Source: Azadirachta indica
Lineage: Eukaryota; Streptophyta; Magnoliopsida; Sapindales; Meliaceae
Length of the DNA: 64,000 nt
NCBI GenBank assembly: GCA_022749755.1
Contig: CM040441.1
Location: 23,933,475-23,997,474 of the forward strand
Direction of reading: 5' to 3'
The notes below the pieces were generated by a model. It was not told where the DNA came from. It ran no database searches and saw only the letters and a list, made by a program, of their open reading frames with translations. The translations under genes and the position numbers were made by a program. Positions 12,334-23,957 of the stretch are shown one piece after another (position 1 is the stretch's first letter; each line of letters begins with the position of its first letter).

Positions 12334-13790
12334 TGAAGTGCCCCAAGACCCCGTCTTTGAGGGACATCGCTAAGACTAAATTACTGCCTCAGCCGCTCAC
12401 CTTGAAGAGGGAACCCCGATGTAGAGGTCTAAGAGTTGCCCTATTCCTAAGGTTTGGTTTGGTTTGGTTTGGTTTACTTCTTCTTGTTAGTGTATAGTTA
12501 TCAAGGTTTTTCCTTTCTTTAATTTATGTTGCAAGCATCAATTTTCTGTTTCCAGATTATGTAATTAGATAAGGGTTATTAGGTCATTTCTTGAATTTCA
12601 GTGTTTCGATCGGTTTGTATTTTCATTTTTAAAAGTCATTCTTGTCACTGTCTTATGCTCTGGTTTTCTTAGCAATTAATGATTTTATGAACTCCCTGGC
12701 TTGGCTTGTTGAATGAAAATAGTGTGCTCTTGATTATGGTTTTTAGGCTTTAATTATAGTTTGATTTTATATTGTTTGATAGTTGTTTCAATTGAATACA
12801 TTCTTGTGTCAACTATGGTAAAGATTCTTAGGCCAAAGAAAACAGTATATAAATATTATAACTGATTGTAAATTGCGTACAGTTATTGCAACAAAAATCT
12901 TGGATAAGACTTGATAGAGGAATATAGAGTTAGTAATTACGTGCTTAAAAGTTCTTGTCATTAGCACGTTTATATGTTCTAGTTTTCTTGTTAAATAAGA
13001 CTTTTTAAACTCCTTGGCTTATTGTGATGTTGATTCTGGTTTTCGGAGTGGAGTTTTACTTTGATTTTATGTAGTCTGATGGTTGTGTCACTTGGCTCAA
13101 ATTAGGTTTAAAAGTTGTCATCTAGCTCTTGATTCTTTCTAGTTTTCAGAGTGAATTTATAATTCAATTTTATATAGTCTGATACTCGTATCACTACGTA
13201 AAAATTCTTGGGTAAATGAGGTTTTCAGTTGCTATTCTATTATGTGTTTCTTTGATGGATAAAACTCCACTATTTTTGGTTTTAATATTTTGAATGTGAT
13301 CTTAGTTCTATGATTAAAATTGTTTAGTAATGGTTTTGTGGCAGTATCTAAAGAAGATGATAGAGAATTGCATTAGAGAGCTTTTGTGCTATGTATAAGA
13401 TTATGCTAATGCATGTATGAGCTATAAAGCTGAAAGGAGTCGTCATAATAATAATATAGCGACTAACAACATTAATGGTGGTGCTTCATTGGTATCAATG
13501 CTCTTTCATGCAACTATCCTTGTTAGTTTATGTTTAATTTTCAATGAAATTGGTGAAATTTGAGTGGCTATTCACTGCATGTGATTCTTTCTCCTGTAGG
13601 AAAAATAGTAGCTGGGAAGAAGAGAATAGAGACCTTGATTGTTACTGTGAAGTGCCGTGCAATGCCAGTTATCAAATTCTCCTTTTCGAAGGGAATGTTG
13701 CTGCTTATATGAACTTGAACTTGATACTCAAGAGAAAAGCAGCAGAGGTTTTTAATGTTTGGACTTTCGCTCATGCATTTAACTAATGCT
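12334..13790 (+). pseudogene. Unrecognised local gene family, copy within duplication A
   Basis: A possible first exon starts at an ATG at 12334 (MKCPKTPSLRDIAKTKL, then LPQPLTLKREPRCRG). The coiled-coil exon at about 13340-13492 has decayed; it keeps GAGCTTTTGTGCTATG and an Asn-rich end (ATNNINGGASL) before GTATC. The last exon begins after CTGTAG at 13600 and keeps the LIVTVKC core, but a one-base deletion just after TGC shifts the frame relative to copy B. In the shifted frame an open stretch runs on through NASYQILLFEGN to 13786. It is likely non-functional, with the same order of parts as copy B. Confidence 0.4.
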
Positions 13791-14634
13791 CTGGTCCTTG
13801 CCTTGCCTTGCCATGTTAAAGAAATTAGGATTGCCCAATCTTTTGAAAGCTTTGATTACCATCCTTCTTGATTAGTTAAACACTTCAATCGAAATGACTT
13901 GCTACAAAGGATTAATAATATGGATTAAACATTATTGTTATCTACAAATCCTAAACTGTAAATTCAGGATGATGATGAGGCGAGCCTCCTCAAGAATTAA
14001 TATTACCTTAATTTGTAACAAATAACCATCATCTAAATCTTATTACACAAACTATTGAAGGATATATAATTGTATAAAAGAACATAAATACCAATGAAGT
14101 ATTAGTGGTGTTATTGTTGGTACTCCATTATTGCACTAACTATTTTTAGCTTTGTTTCTCATATCTACATTCTGTGACTTACAGTGAATCAAACATGTTT
14201 AGTAAAACAAGGTGGTAAAGAAAAGGGCTCTAAGCAGAGTGAGCCAGTGAGTCCTTATTTCCTTACAAAATCTTTTCTCATTTATTATTATTCTTCAGTG
14301 AATTTATTCCATGGCACTCATTAAGTGTGGCTTATATATCTATTATTTTTGGTCTGTTATTATAGAGGGTATGTTGTGCAAATGTGCTCCGTCTGGTTAA
14401 AGACAAAAGGCTCAACTATTCCAATTTGCTTGGCTAGCTTGGCTTAACTTGGATGTTATTAAAGGTTAGCTTCTATGCAATTGGAAATTATTTCACTTAG
14501 TAATATATATATTTGGTAACAATATCTTGGAGATTAGATTAAGAATATCATAAGGAAATTAATCCTTAATTATTGCAGTTTTGCATCCACTTTAATATGT
14601 AAATCAAGTTCTGCTAATTTTATCTTTCATACAT

Positions 14635-14683
14635 ACATATATACATAATACATACATACATACATACATATGTATATATATAT
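14635..14683. repeat. ATAC/ATGT microsatellite
   Basis: A run of ACATACATACATACATA-type units turns into TATGTATATATATAT. The corresponding tract in copy B near 36871-36892 is a pure TA repeat. Confidence 0.7.
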
Positions 14684-15326
14684 TAACCACACAATAAGAG
14701 TACGTAGTTAAGACTAGTTACTTCTTAATTACGTGGTTAGCGATCGAGGCACTGTAAGATAATTAATAATGTAACTAGCATGAAATGAAGTTCAAGAAAT
14801 TCTTATAAAAAGAACATATATGGAAGCAAACTACTATACTATATGTCAAAGAAGAGGAAATCAAAGAGAGAGATTCATTCACGAAGTGCAACTACTACAA
14901 GCCTACCTTGTAGATGGGCACGAAGGTTATAAGTGTTTTAAGTCCTTCTTGAACACATATTGAATGTTCAGCTAGAAGTTTGTAATTAATTTTTCTCTAT
15001 ATACATTACACACTATATGTTGTATTCACTTATAACACAGTTTTATTGCTTAAATGCTACATGTTAAGTGATCTTCTACATACATGATATTTTAATCCTT
15101 TCTAATATCTTACTACATAGTTGATAGCATTTTTAGGTTTTTCGTGTAATAAGGAATTTGCATTAATTGGACTTTATTTTATAAACAGACAAGGTAGATG
15201 ATTGTTGGTCATGTTTGCTCAGCATATTCATATATTTTAGTTCCTTTATACAATACTAAATTGATAATTCTAGTCAATCCTCCCACGTTTGCCATAGCCT
15301 TCTATTAATGCATTTTATTTATCCAG

Positions 15327-15566
15327 GTCCGAATGCTTTCAAATATGTTGCAAATCAAGATGAAAACAAGAAATTTTTGGTGTCCCGCAAACTTTGAACA
15401 CGGTGAGATTCCTTTTTGTTCCTTTTATAACTACAAGGTCATCATATCAAAAGTTAACTTTGGTTCTAAATCTGAACAATCTCTAATTCTCTTATCTTGG
15501 AAGTTGCGGCAGTTGAGCTTTATTTCGGATATTCTGTCCGTCCATCTTATGCTGGCATGTACTTGA
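15327..15566 (+). other. Exon-like open segment, unrecognised
   Basis: After a TATCCAG acceptor-like site, the frame starting with a split Gly codon reads GPNAFKYVANQDENKKFLVS before a stop. Another frame is open across 15333-15566 and includes KVIISKVNFGSKSEQSL, of which VNFGSKSEQ-like coding is kept in copy B near 37440. I cannot name either. Both may be remnants of a gene carried inside the duplicated block. Confidence 0.25.
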
Positions 15567-16794
15567 TGCAATTTCAGTTATAAAATATTAAGCAAATTAA
15601 AGGTATGAGTTTTACTAATTGTTCATGTTTTTATTTGCTTCTCTCTATTTTGAATCTGTTCGTACAGGTAGTAGTGGGTGAGGAAGTGAACAATTGCCCT
15701 CACTTCCCTCAACATCCGAAGTAAAGCTTTTGTTGTATCTAAAACTGCAGCCTCTAGGGCTCTGCTCTTACTTTAACCTGTCCATTCAATTCTACAAGCA
15801 TCTATCTCATTTTGATCCTTGACATTTTGAAAGTGTAATATACATGCCTCATACTCATCGTAGTTGTTCTATGCAGTAGAAGTGTTCTCCATTGACCTAA
15901 TCTGTTATAGAGGTTCAGCATACTGTTGATGACAAAAGTGCCTAGTTTTAGCTTGGAATTGTGTATCTAATTAAAATGCTTCAAATTCATATTGTAGTGT
16001 TCAAGTAGTCATATAATTAAGAGTAGCTAGCATGTGAGATTTCATTGTTGCGGCTATTCCTGGTCACTTCATCTCAAATGTATCATCGGTAATGCTACCA
16101 TGAATCCAGTGGTCTTGGGTTGATTAATTAAGGAAATAACCAAAAATGAGCTCTTTTGCTTTCTATATTTCTGTAGTAGTAAACTAGAAAAGAAATTTAA
16201 GTAAACTACTACTTCTAGATTTCAATACGATTTCATGGTAGATTGTACAGATTATGAAAGAATATTAAAACTATAGCTCCACCATATATATACATCTACT
16301 ACCATGATACTTTATCTGGTTCATGAGCTTGAGCAAAAATATTTGTGTAGCCTCTGAAGGATAACTAGCATTGTATAAGTAAGTCAAGGATAAGCTAGTA
16401 TGTATATATGCAAAATGGGTGATGATTCTAGTGGCTAGACAAAGATTCTAATTGCTTATTTTATAGTTAATTAATATGCAACATATATATGAATAGACTC
16501 ATTTTTACGTGCATGCAAAGATTGAATGTAGTAACCTATCTAGCGGCTAGCTACTCTTTTCAACTGAATATATTTTATATATATATAGAGCTTAATTTCC
16601 ACACCACATATATGGAGTGATTTTATTGTTTGATTTTTCTTTATTTTATAGTATGACAAATATATAAAGATTCATTAAGCAACTCAAGTCTTTAATTGGA
16701 ACAGGAAGTTATTATTAGTTAAAAAGCTGAGAAGCCAATTTGTTAAGTTGCAGGTTCAACATTAAGTTCATAAAAAATTGAAATTTCAAGAATA

Positions 16795-17049
16795 CATATA
16801 TTTTATTTTCATTTTGGTCATCCGTACGGAGTAGAATCAAATACCAGACTGAAATTGCATCAAGAAAAATACTGACTATTCAAAACCAAGAAAAATTCAT
16901 TCCTTAATAGTATTTACCTTCTATATGTTATGCTAATTGCTTGACTGCATAAACCAAAAACCTTGCTTTTCTTGCTTTATACTAGGAAAAGGGAGAAACA
17001 ACACTTAGTCAAGGTAAAGAATAAAACCATTCAGTCATCTTAGCTTTAT
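16795..17049. other. Spacer right of duplication A; no gene seen
   Basis: AT-rich unique sequence between the end of the 5.1 kb repeat and the next family copy. Confidence 0.5.
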
Positions 17050-17069
17050 GATTGAAATTGTTTGGAAAC

Positions 17070-17539
17070 AGGTTTATGGCAGTGGCCAAGAAAGATGGCA
17101 AATTACATGAAGGAGATTAGTCAGATCGAGAAGCTTTTGGATTGTGTGGAAATCTGTGTAAATGCACAAACAACGAGCATGTCTGATAGTCCTGCTTGCA
17201 TATACTATAACAAAAACAATCATTTGTAATAATATCTTTGTTCATTTGTGTTTAATTACCTATGAAATTGATGAAAATACAGAAATCTGATTGCTAGTAC
17301 TTAGGTGAAACACTCACAATTATAGTTGTAATAATTTCATTCTTTCAAATGCCACCTTCAGTTTTATTTGAACAACTGAATGCTTAATTTAACTTTTGCA
17401 ACTCCTTGTGCTTTAGGAAAACGATGGACTTAGTGAGACTATAGTTGTGGTAAAGAAAGGGGAGGCCTTAATTATTCATGTGAAGTGTCCATATGCTGCA
17501 GGTTATCAGATTCTTTTCATGGAAGGATTCAGCTACTAG
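17070..17539 (+). pseudogene. Unrecognised local gene family, plus-strand copy with the best-preserved last exon
   Basis: The middle exon after AACAG at about 17070 reads MAVAKKDGKLHEGD and then meets a TAG. The last exon, 17417-17539, follows CTTTAG and is fully open for 40 codons: ENDGLSETIVVVKKGEALII, then HVKCPYAAGYQILFMEGFSY, then TAG. Its predicted beta-rich, charged pattern is shared with 11403, 13600 and 35405. The conservation of this exon in four copies is the best evidence that the family once coded for protein. No known domain was recognised. Confidence 0.45.
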
Positions 17540-17649
17540 GTGCTCATGTAGAAGTGCAGAAAATTGTTTGAAAAGGCTGATAACCACAACACATGAAACA
17601 CTCATTTGCTGGCAGTAAATAGTCATTCAATTTCATTACTTCTATTGGC

Positions 17650-18527
17650 AATTAAAATGAGTGAAAGAATATAAATACCACCGTTGAATCATTGTTCTTG
17701 TTGCGGCAAATGCAACTGTCCCTCTTATCTGCTTATAGACTATCGGGTATTTATATCAGTCTGTGCATTGGCATAGTATTCTGCATAGCACAAAAGTTGA
17801 TCCTTTAACCTCCTTAATGCAATCTGTCATCTTTTTCAGCCTTTGCCATAAACCAATCAACAAAGATCACGGTCAGAATCACTAAAACCAAAAAACTGAA
17901 ATCCTCCCATTAAATAAGGACTTGAAAATCTCAAGCCCCACAAAAAGAGAAAACCATAAATTGAAATCAAAAGCATGAAAACTTCGTTCGATACAAGAAT
18001 CTTTACCATGTGAAACAATTATCAAACAACATAAAATCAAAGTATAAACAATACTCAAAAAACGAGCACAATAAGCCAGCCAGTAAGTCTAGAAAATTAT
18101 TAATAAAAGGAAAACAGAACATAAAACAATGACAAGAATTTAAATCGATAATACAAACAAACATTGTAATTTAACAAACCCAGTAATCTTATTTTTTATC
18201 AAATTACAGAATCAAAATGCAAAAAGACACATTTGAATTCAACAAAATTTTTATCTAATTACACAATAAGGAAACATCAAATGCAAGAACCTTGATAACT
18301 AAACGCCAAAAAGAAGAGATTTAGACCTCATAACTGGAAAATGTATGAGTAAGAGATCGCATGGCATCCGATGACCCCCTCTTAGGTGGCCTTGGTGGCA
18401 ATGGAGGAGTTCCAGGCATTCTATCCGGGTATTCCACTGCTGGGATGAGAGGGAGTGATCTTGTGGGAAGCAAAAGAGGGAGAGGTGGTGCATGAAGGGG
18501 GAAAAAGAGAGACGAAGATGATTTCAT
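17650..18527 (-). pseudogene. Unrecognised local gene family, minus-strand copy with a complete proline-rich first exon
   Basis: Exon 1 runs from ATG 18527 to 18327 (201 bases, 67 codons, no stop) and ends GAG before GTCTAA. It encodes a low-complexity Ser/Pro-rich peptide: MKSSSSLFFPLHAPPLPLLL, then PRPPKRGSSDAMRSLTHTFS. Related first exons occur near 10700 and, on the minus strand, near 44900. The coiled-coil exon lies at about 17845-17690 (minus) and reads MAKAEKDDRLH before a stop, with the usual GATTGCAT and CAACTTTTGTGCTATG landmarks. No C-terminal exon was found on this strand downstream. It is head-to-head or overlapping with other pieces, and probably dead. Confidence 0.45.
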
Positions 18528-18579
18528 GGTTTTTATTACTTGCATTAGCTGTAAATTTGCATTTCTGTTTCTCAACAAG

Positions 18580-19933
18580 ATGCTTATGTGAACTTCGCAC
18601 TGAAGACCAAAGGTTTCTAGAGTTTAGACTTTCAGTCATACATTGCCAGTCTGCAATAAAAATATGCAGCACAAGCATGATGCGGCCTGAAATCAGAACA
18701 TTACCCCATTATGGGTTTCAGTACATTCTTAGAAAACTTTGACATTCTGGTTACTGCCAAAAGATGATCGTTTTCCCTTATGGCAACACATTTTTTTTTT
18801 TTTTAAGATGATGGTTTAAATTTTTTTTCTTGTTGCGTAATACTTATTTGACGTCAATTTCCCACTGCCATTTGGGCTCTTGTATTTTATTCCAAAGATT
18901 CAAAATGTAATGAAAGCATATATTTAGACAGGCAGGGAAAGAGAGGAAAAAGAAAAACATTTTGTAGGATTCCTTTATTGCTAATACTTTCGTTCAATTA
19001 AATGCAGTCTAAGTACTCGAAATAACTTTATTCACAGAGCAAGAACGTACTTTTCTTTGACACAGATGTTGATGTGCTTGTAATCATGGGCATAAATGAA
19101 GCTCAAGCTTAGTTTGTTTATATGGGGATCTGGTTCCAGGTAATGCTCTGGTCATTGTCAGTATATTGTCCACATATGTTGAGCAGCACAAACAGCTATT
19201 TGTTGTTTCTTCCAGCTCCTCTATATATTTCTACTGTTGCACACCAACTATTCGTTGCAAAGGCAGCGTTTTAGGCTTCTATACCTAGTATATTGAGTGT
19301 GCTCATACTCATTTTCACTTTTTGTGCTGCGCTGTATAGACTTTCTATATATATTTTAGATGCTCTTCAATTTTCGATTTATTTCTAGTTATCATTAGTG
19401 TAACTGGTCAGGCAGAATGAAGCATACTTTACTTTGCCCTAGCATTCACAATCTCATATTGTGGGAGTAAACCTTTTCATGGTATCCTAGTTCCTCTGAT
19501 ATTTCACTTTTAACTACAATTGAAGTTAATCAAAGGGAAAAAAATGGTCTTTTTCATCACCTTAAATATTAATATCTAGTATACATTTTGTATTCTTAAC
19601 AAGAGATTGAGGGTAATAATTCCTTCAACACTGCTTCTTCCCTTCTTTTCCTTTTTCCCGTTGCATATTCTCTTTTAGATACCATCAGTACATCTTATTA
19701 AGGTAAAAGTTCTTTGATATTTTCTGTCAGATGGTGTAACGCTTTCCAGAGAATGGTTCTGATAACAGGATTTTAGCATCAGCGTGTTTATTTAAAACAA
19801 GCAGTACATCTTTAAAGCCCAATTTTATATAGGTATGGCAGTTCTTTCGAAATTTTCCCTTGTTGTATATGCTGTTATGTACAATTTGAGTGAGTTAGCA
19901 TATGTTAAATACTTGTACTGTTATATCGAGCAG
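18580..19933. other. Intergenic; no confident gene
   Basis: Contains short open stretches only. A short run near 19040-19100 reads KNVLFFDTDVDVLVIMG in one frame, without splice support. Confidence 0.3.
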
Positions 19934-20550
19934 GCTCTACTGTTGGCTGCAGTCGTCAAGATAATGCTGGTGTGGTTAAGGTATGCACTTGTACGGCCAG
20001 TTCATTATACAATGCTTATTCCTCAGAGTGGAAAAAAGAAATTAGTTCATTTTATACTTCATCGAGTATTGATCATGAAAACTATTGATTACCAAACATA
20101 TATATTCATGTAAATCTTTCAGAATGATAGTTTCTGTTCAATGAGGCTAAAATAGATTTGGTTAAGGTTCAAAAGTCATGTCCTGATGGATTCGCTTTTA
20201 GTTATAACTTGTGTGTTTTATTCAAATTCTTATATAAATTGGTTTAATTTGAATAATTAAAATATTGCTTTTTCTTATACATACATGCATATGACATAAA
20301 TGTACTACTTGTAAAGTTTTGACATTCTACAAAATCGTCTATGATTGCAATTTACTAGTTGTGAGGTTTAACTGCTATTTGTCAATCTCTATAGGTTTAC
20401 GAAACACTTTCTCGTGTTAAAGTTGAAGGAAAGTTTCTCATTTCTAAAAAAGATGATGTCTCACAATCTCTTACTGCTGAGTGGCCACTAAATCCCATTT
20501 ATGAAATAAAATGGACTAATAGAAAAGAATGCAAAGACTGGTTTTTTTAG
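19934..20550 (+). pseudogene. Two exon-like segments of an unidentified gene
   Basis: Segment 1 (19934-19980) follows GAGCAG and ends AAG before GTATGC. Segment 2 (20395-20550) follows CTATAG. Joined in phase they read STVGCSRQDNAGVVK, then VYETLSRVKVEGKFLISKKD, then TAEWPLNPIYEIKWTNRKEC and KDWFF, then TAG after a run of seven T. The splice-compatible borders and protein-like composition argue for a real former gene; the poly-T stop suggests a frameshift. I do not recognise the family, and it does not match CCZ1, whose remnants follow. Confidence 0.35.
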
Positions 20551-21003
20551 ATGATGATCTAATAAGAACACAAACTATTCATGATATGGAATTATTAGCA
20601 TAATGGTAAATCTTTTGCATTTTTTGAGATAGCTTTTTTTTCACTAATTATTAAGTTGAATTTTAGACATTGTGGGTAGAATTGGTTATATATTGGTTCC
20701 AAACCAAGAGTGATGCATTTTCTTTTTATAATTATTCAAATCATAAGATTTAGATTTTTTACTCAATTTTGTAACTAGAAAAAGGTACAGATATAATTTT
20801 AACCAACAATGATGCTTACAGAAATTTGCTCTTCCAGATTCTTTACATGTGGGTTATCCTCTGAAGGAGCATTTGGTTATGCCATCTAATCTTCTTTATT
20901 TATTTTCTTAAATTTATGATTGATTTAAGGTAAATACATGTATGTGTGTCAGCCTGTAAAATATACACCGAGCAGTTCTAACCGGCTCTGTAACTTCTTA
21001 CAG

Positions 21004-23272
21004 GTAGTGGAGAAAAGTAAGGAGTCAGAAGCCATATGGCGCATTGATGAATTACGGAAGGTTGTTAAGGAAGTTCACTCTCTTTTCAGGATGTTTCATG
21101 GATCTATAAGAGCAATGCTCGAGAAAGATCCGAGTGGTGGACTAAGCTGATCTCATATGTACCCATTCATCATGGATTATCTAAGTGGTAAGTCATTTCG
21201 CAATTGTAGCTTCTAAAATTACACTGATTCATTGTTCTGTTGTCTATAGTTCAACATATTTCATTCTTTAAGTCACTAATTGTCAGCACTCCAAAAAGGG
21301 TCTCCCTTGGATAACTGCTGCTGGGGTAATGCTGAAGTTGCTGTATCAAATTGTCTCCATTGAACTTGTTCTACCGAAGTAATGCTGAAGTTGCTAAATC
21401 TCACTCCTTACATGTAACTTTTCTCTGTGAGGCAGGTCTTGTTGTTGGGAAAAAACTTCAGTTACCTTCGTTCCGCGAGTGTTTGAAGGAGTGTGGAACT
21501 GTACAAATGCTGACCGTGGGACGGCAGGCTGCCATTGAAGTTCAGGTTCGTCTTTGAAATTCATTTATATAATGCAAAAACTAATCTTATTTTTCCTAGA
21601 ACGAGGATATATATATATATATATATATCTATATATAAATTACTAGAGAACGAATCACAGGGAATGCTTGTAATGTCAACATGCCACATACACAATTTTC
21701 ATCTTCTTCTTTTATTCTTTTGACATTTTGTCAGTACGCAGAAAATCCTTATCTGATTTTTATTTTTCGTTAACGAAGGAGCTAGGTTCAAAATCTTCCT
21801 GATGATGACTTCAAGTTTATTGAATTGTTTCTTTTGATACTTGATTGAAGCATAATGGTATATGCTAATAGGTTAAACATTGTTTACAGTTATGGCTTAT
21901 AAGTAGAAAATTGTTTAATTGTTGTTGGTAATAATTTTGATTATTACATTTCATTTGCAGTCACTTGTCAGGGTATTGGAATCGTGTGCTGGGATCACAC
22001 CATGCTACTCAATGATTTTATTTCATGACCTTCTAGTGTCCACAATGCTTTCTCCAGTATGGTTTGATCTCCAAAGCCCATATGAGTTTACAGTTTCTAT
22101 CTTCTTCTATGTTAATCGTTATTATCCTTGAAGAGATCCTCCAGAATTGTATTTCTTCTGACAGAATAGTAATAGGGTCTGTTGCTTGTGTATTTGCTGT
22201 CATAAGCACTAATATCCATTATAATCTTTTTTTCAGGATGACACCATAAACTTATTTACATATGCTGTTCTAAGCTTGATGCCGCATGCTCTATCCTCTG
22301 GAGTAAGTTCTTGGTCCTATTTACGGAAAGGAAGTACCTCATCTCATTTTGTCTCAGGGTCTACCTTGGCTCAATCTGGTTCTGTTTCAGAAAAAATTTA
22401 TCATTCAAGTGATACCTCTCCTAGTGGAGACAACGGTAATCGTGTTACACGGCCCTTACAGCATGGTAAATGGTGCAAGGGCAAAGATGGTTTTCTTGTT
22501 GCTGATACATGGGGTGTGGATGTTGGGGGCATGGTTTATACCACCCCGACCATTTGGCTTCAGCAGACTGAGGAAGCAATGTATCTGTTTCCTTATCAGT
22601 ATAAAAGCCTTACTTTAATCCTTCTCATTCCTGTTTCCTCCATCCTTAACAGAGAGGAAGGTGTTTCTCTGGTAAAGCAGCAAGTTATTGAAAATGTTAG
22701 TTCTGCTTTGTGACTATTATGTTTTCTGCTATAGCACTGTTCTTGCAAATGTTTATTCTTCTCAAGAAAGCACTCCTATTTTTCAATCAATATGTTCAGT
22801 TCAGTTTATAAAGTATTTCCATTGTCATTAATTTTTTATTTTCTGTTAATGCTAGTTCTTTTCCTTTTAAATCTTTCTTTTGCCCTTCCAGGGCTTTCTC
22901 TCCACTGTGGCATTTTGCCTTGCTGGCTCTTCCTTTGATTACCTTCATAGGACTAAAATGATTGTTTTCTCTAGTTTTTCTTCACTGGAGCTAAAATGGT
23001 TAATATCTACGATTTTTCAATATCATGGTTAAGTTGTTGAAAGCAGAATAAGCATCTTTAGAGGTTTAAAGCAGTATTTACTGTCTTAAATTTATATTCT
23101 TTCTTGCCTCTAACAGGCACCGCTAAAGATGTTAAAAGTTGAAGAGACGTTATCAAAAGGATGGGGCGGTGAGAATGCATATCATGTCAGTGGGTATCGC
23201 TACTTACTTATAGATGGTGACAGAAATATATCAAGGGCTTCTCTGCCGGGAAAGGTTACTGCTTTAACAAAG
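21004..23272 (+). pseudogene. CCZ1: Partial CCZ1 (vacuolar fusion protein CCZ1 homolog) pseudogene, five internal exons
   Basis: CCZ1 with MON1 forms the exchange factor that activates Rab7 on late endosomes and vacuoles. Five exons with GT-AG borders are visible. 21004-21187 has VVEKSKESEAIWRIDELRKV and FHGSIRAMLEKDPSGGL, then an in-frame TGA, then SHMYPFIMDYL. 21436-21545 has VGKKLQLPSFRECLKE and GTVQMLTVGRQAAIEVQ. 21961-22056 has SLVRVLESCAGITPCYSMIL. 22237-22695 is an open 153-codon exon with SSGVSSWSYLRKGSTSS, TRPLQHGKW, KGKDGFLV and QYKSLTLILLIPVSSIL. 23117-23272 has LSKGWGGENAYHVSGYRYLL. The N-terminal part (start through the conserved DIWMVM segment) and the C-terminal part (containing GKELYMVLEKA in known CCZ1) are missing. 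With the TGA this is a dead, partial copy. Introns are kept, so it arose by DNA duplication, not retroposition. Confidence 0.88.
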
Positions 23273-23837
23273 GTAAAGCTCTGATGCAGTTTTGCTTTCT
23301 GACAACATGTTTGTTGGTTTAGCATATGAGACCGGATCCATGCTATGTTCTTCTGACAGGATGATTTAGTACCTTTACCTACAGTATCAGATTGACAGTG
23401 ACTTCTTTTTCATCATTATGTGTTTGAATATGAATCTTATCTGAACGAGGAATTAGATTCATGTGAATTTGCTTTGATGCCATACTCTCCTGGTACTGAA
23501 GCATATATCAAATTTTATTATTAGATTATGAAGAACAGCCTGAGTAATGAATTAAAAATAATCAAAAGGTAATTTGGATTTGTTCACAACTGACTGTTAT
23601 GGTCCGTTACAGTTGACAACAGCAATTTGGTTTGGTTCTCTATATCACCTACATGCATGTATTCTAGGCTATGTTGATCATCCTTGTTTCAGTATTTGAA
23701 GGATCTATCTACCTTGGCAGTTGTTTCTATTGACATTGAAATGTTTTACGCACTTAGTATATTTTATTTTACTCAGACTTGATGAGCACTATTTTGATTT
23801 GCTGAATTGAACAATGCTATTTTGTCCTATCCAACAG

Positions 23838-23957
23838 AATAGTTTCAAGCATTTGTCTGAAATGATATTGCTTGTCAGCAATATTGATGAATATTATATG
23901 ATACTTGAACAAATATCTTCTGGCCTCAAAAACAAGTTGTCTTATCCGTGTGCAAGG
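23838..23957 (+). pseudogene. Isolated exon-like segment, unidentified
   Basis: After CCAACAG, an open 40-codon stretch reads NSFKHLSEMILLVSNIDEYY, then MILEQISSGLKNKLSYPCAR, ending before GGTACTG. It has protein-like composition and splice-like borders but does not match the missing CCZ1 C-terminus. It may belong with the segments at 19934-20550, with the CCZ1 piece lying between them. Confidence 0.3.

Larger units (their letters stand above)
11683..16794 (+). repeat. 5.1 kb direct segmental duplication, copy A (copy B at 33511-38814)
   Basis: The two copies share order and orientation from TGCTCCCTTAATTAAAGAT at the left to GAAATTTCA at the right. They share the GGTTTGGTTTGG tract, the family exons, the microsatellite near 14640/36875 and the segments at 15590-16100 and 37590-38110. 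They differ by base changes and indels. For example, copy B lacks the sequence matching 15180-15420 and carries extra sequence near 35700-35930. Everything else between the named exons is intron-like or intergenic. Confidence 0.85.

Noticed and set aside
18455..18742. Plus-strand 95-codon frame
   Set aside because: Overlaps, in antisense, the splice-supported proline-rich exon on the minus strand and shows no family resemblance.
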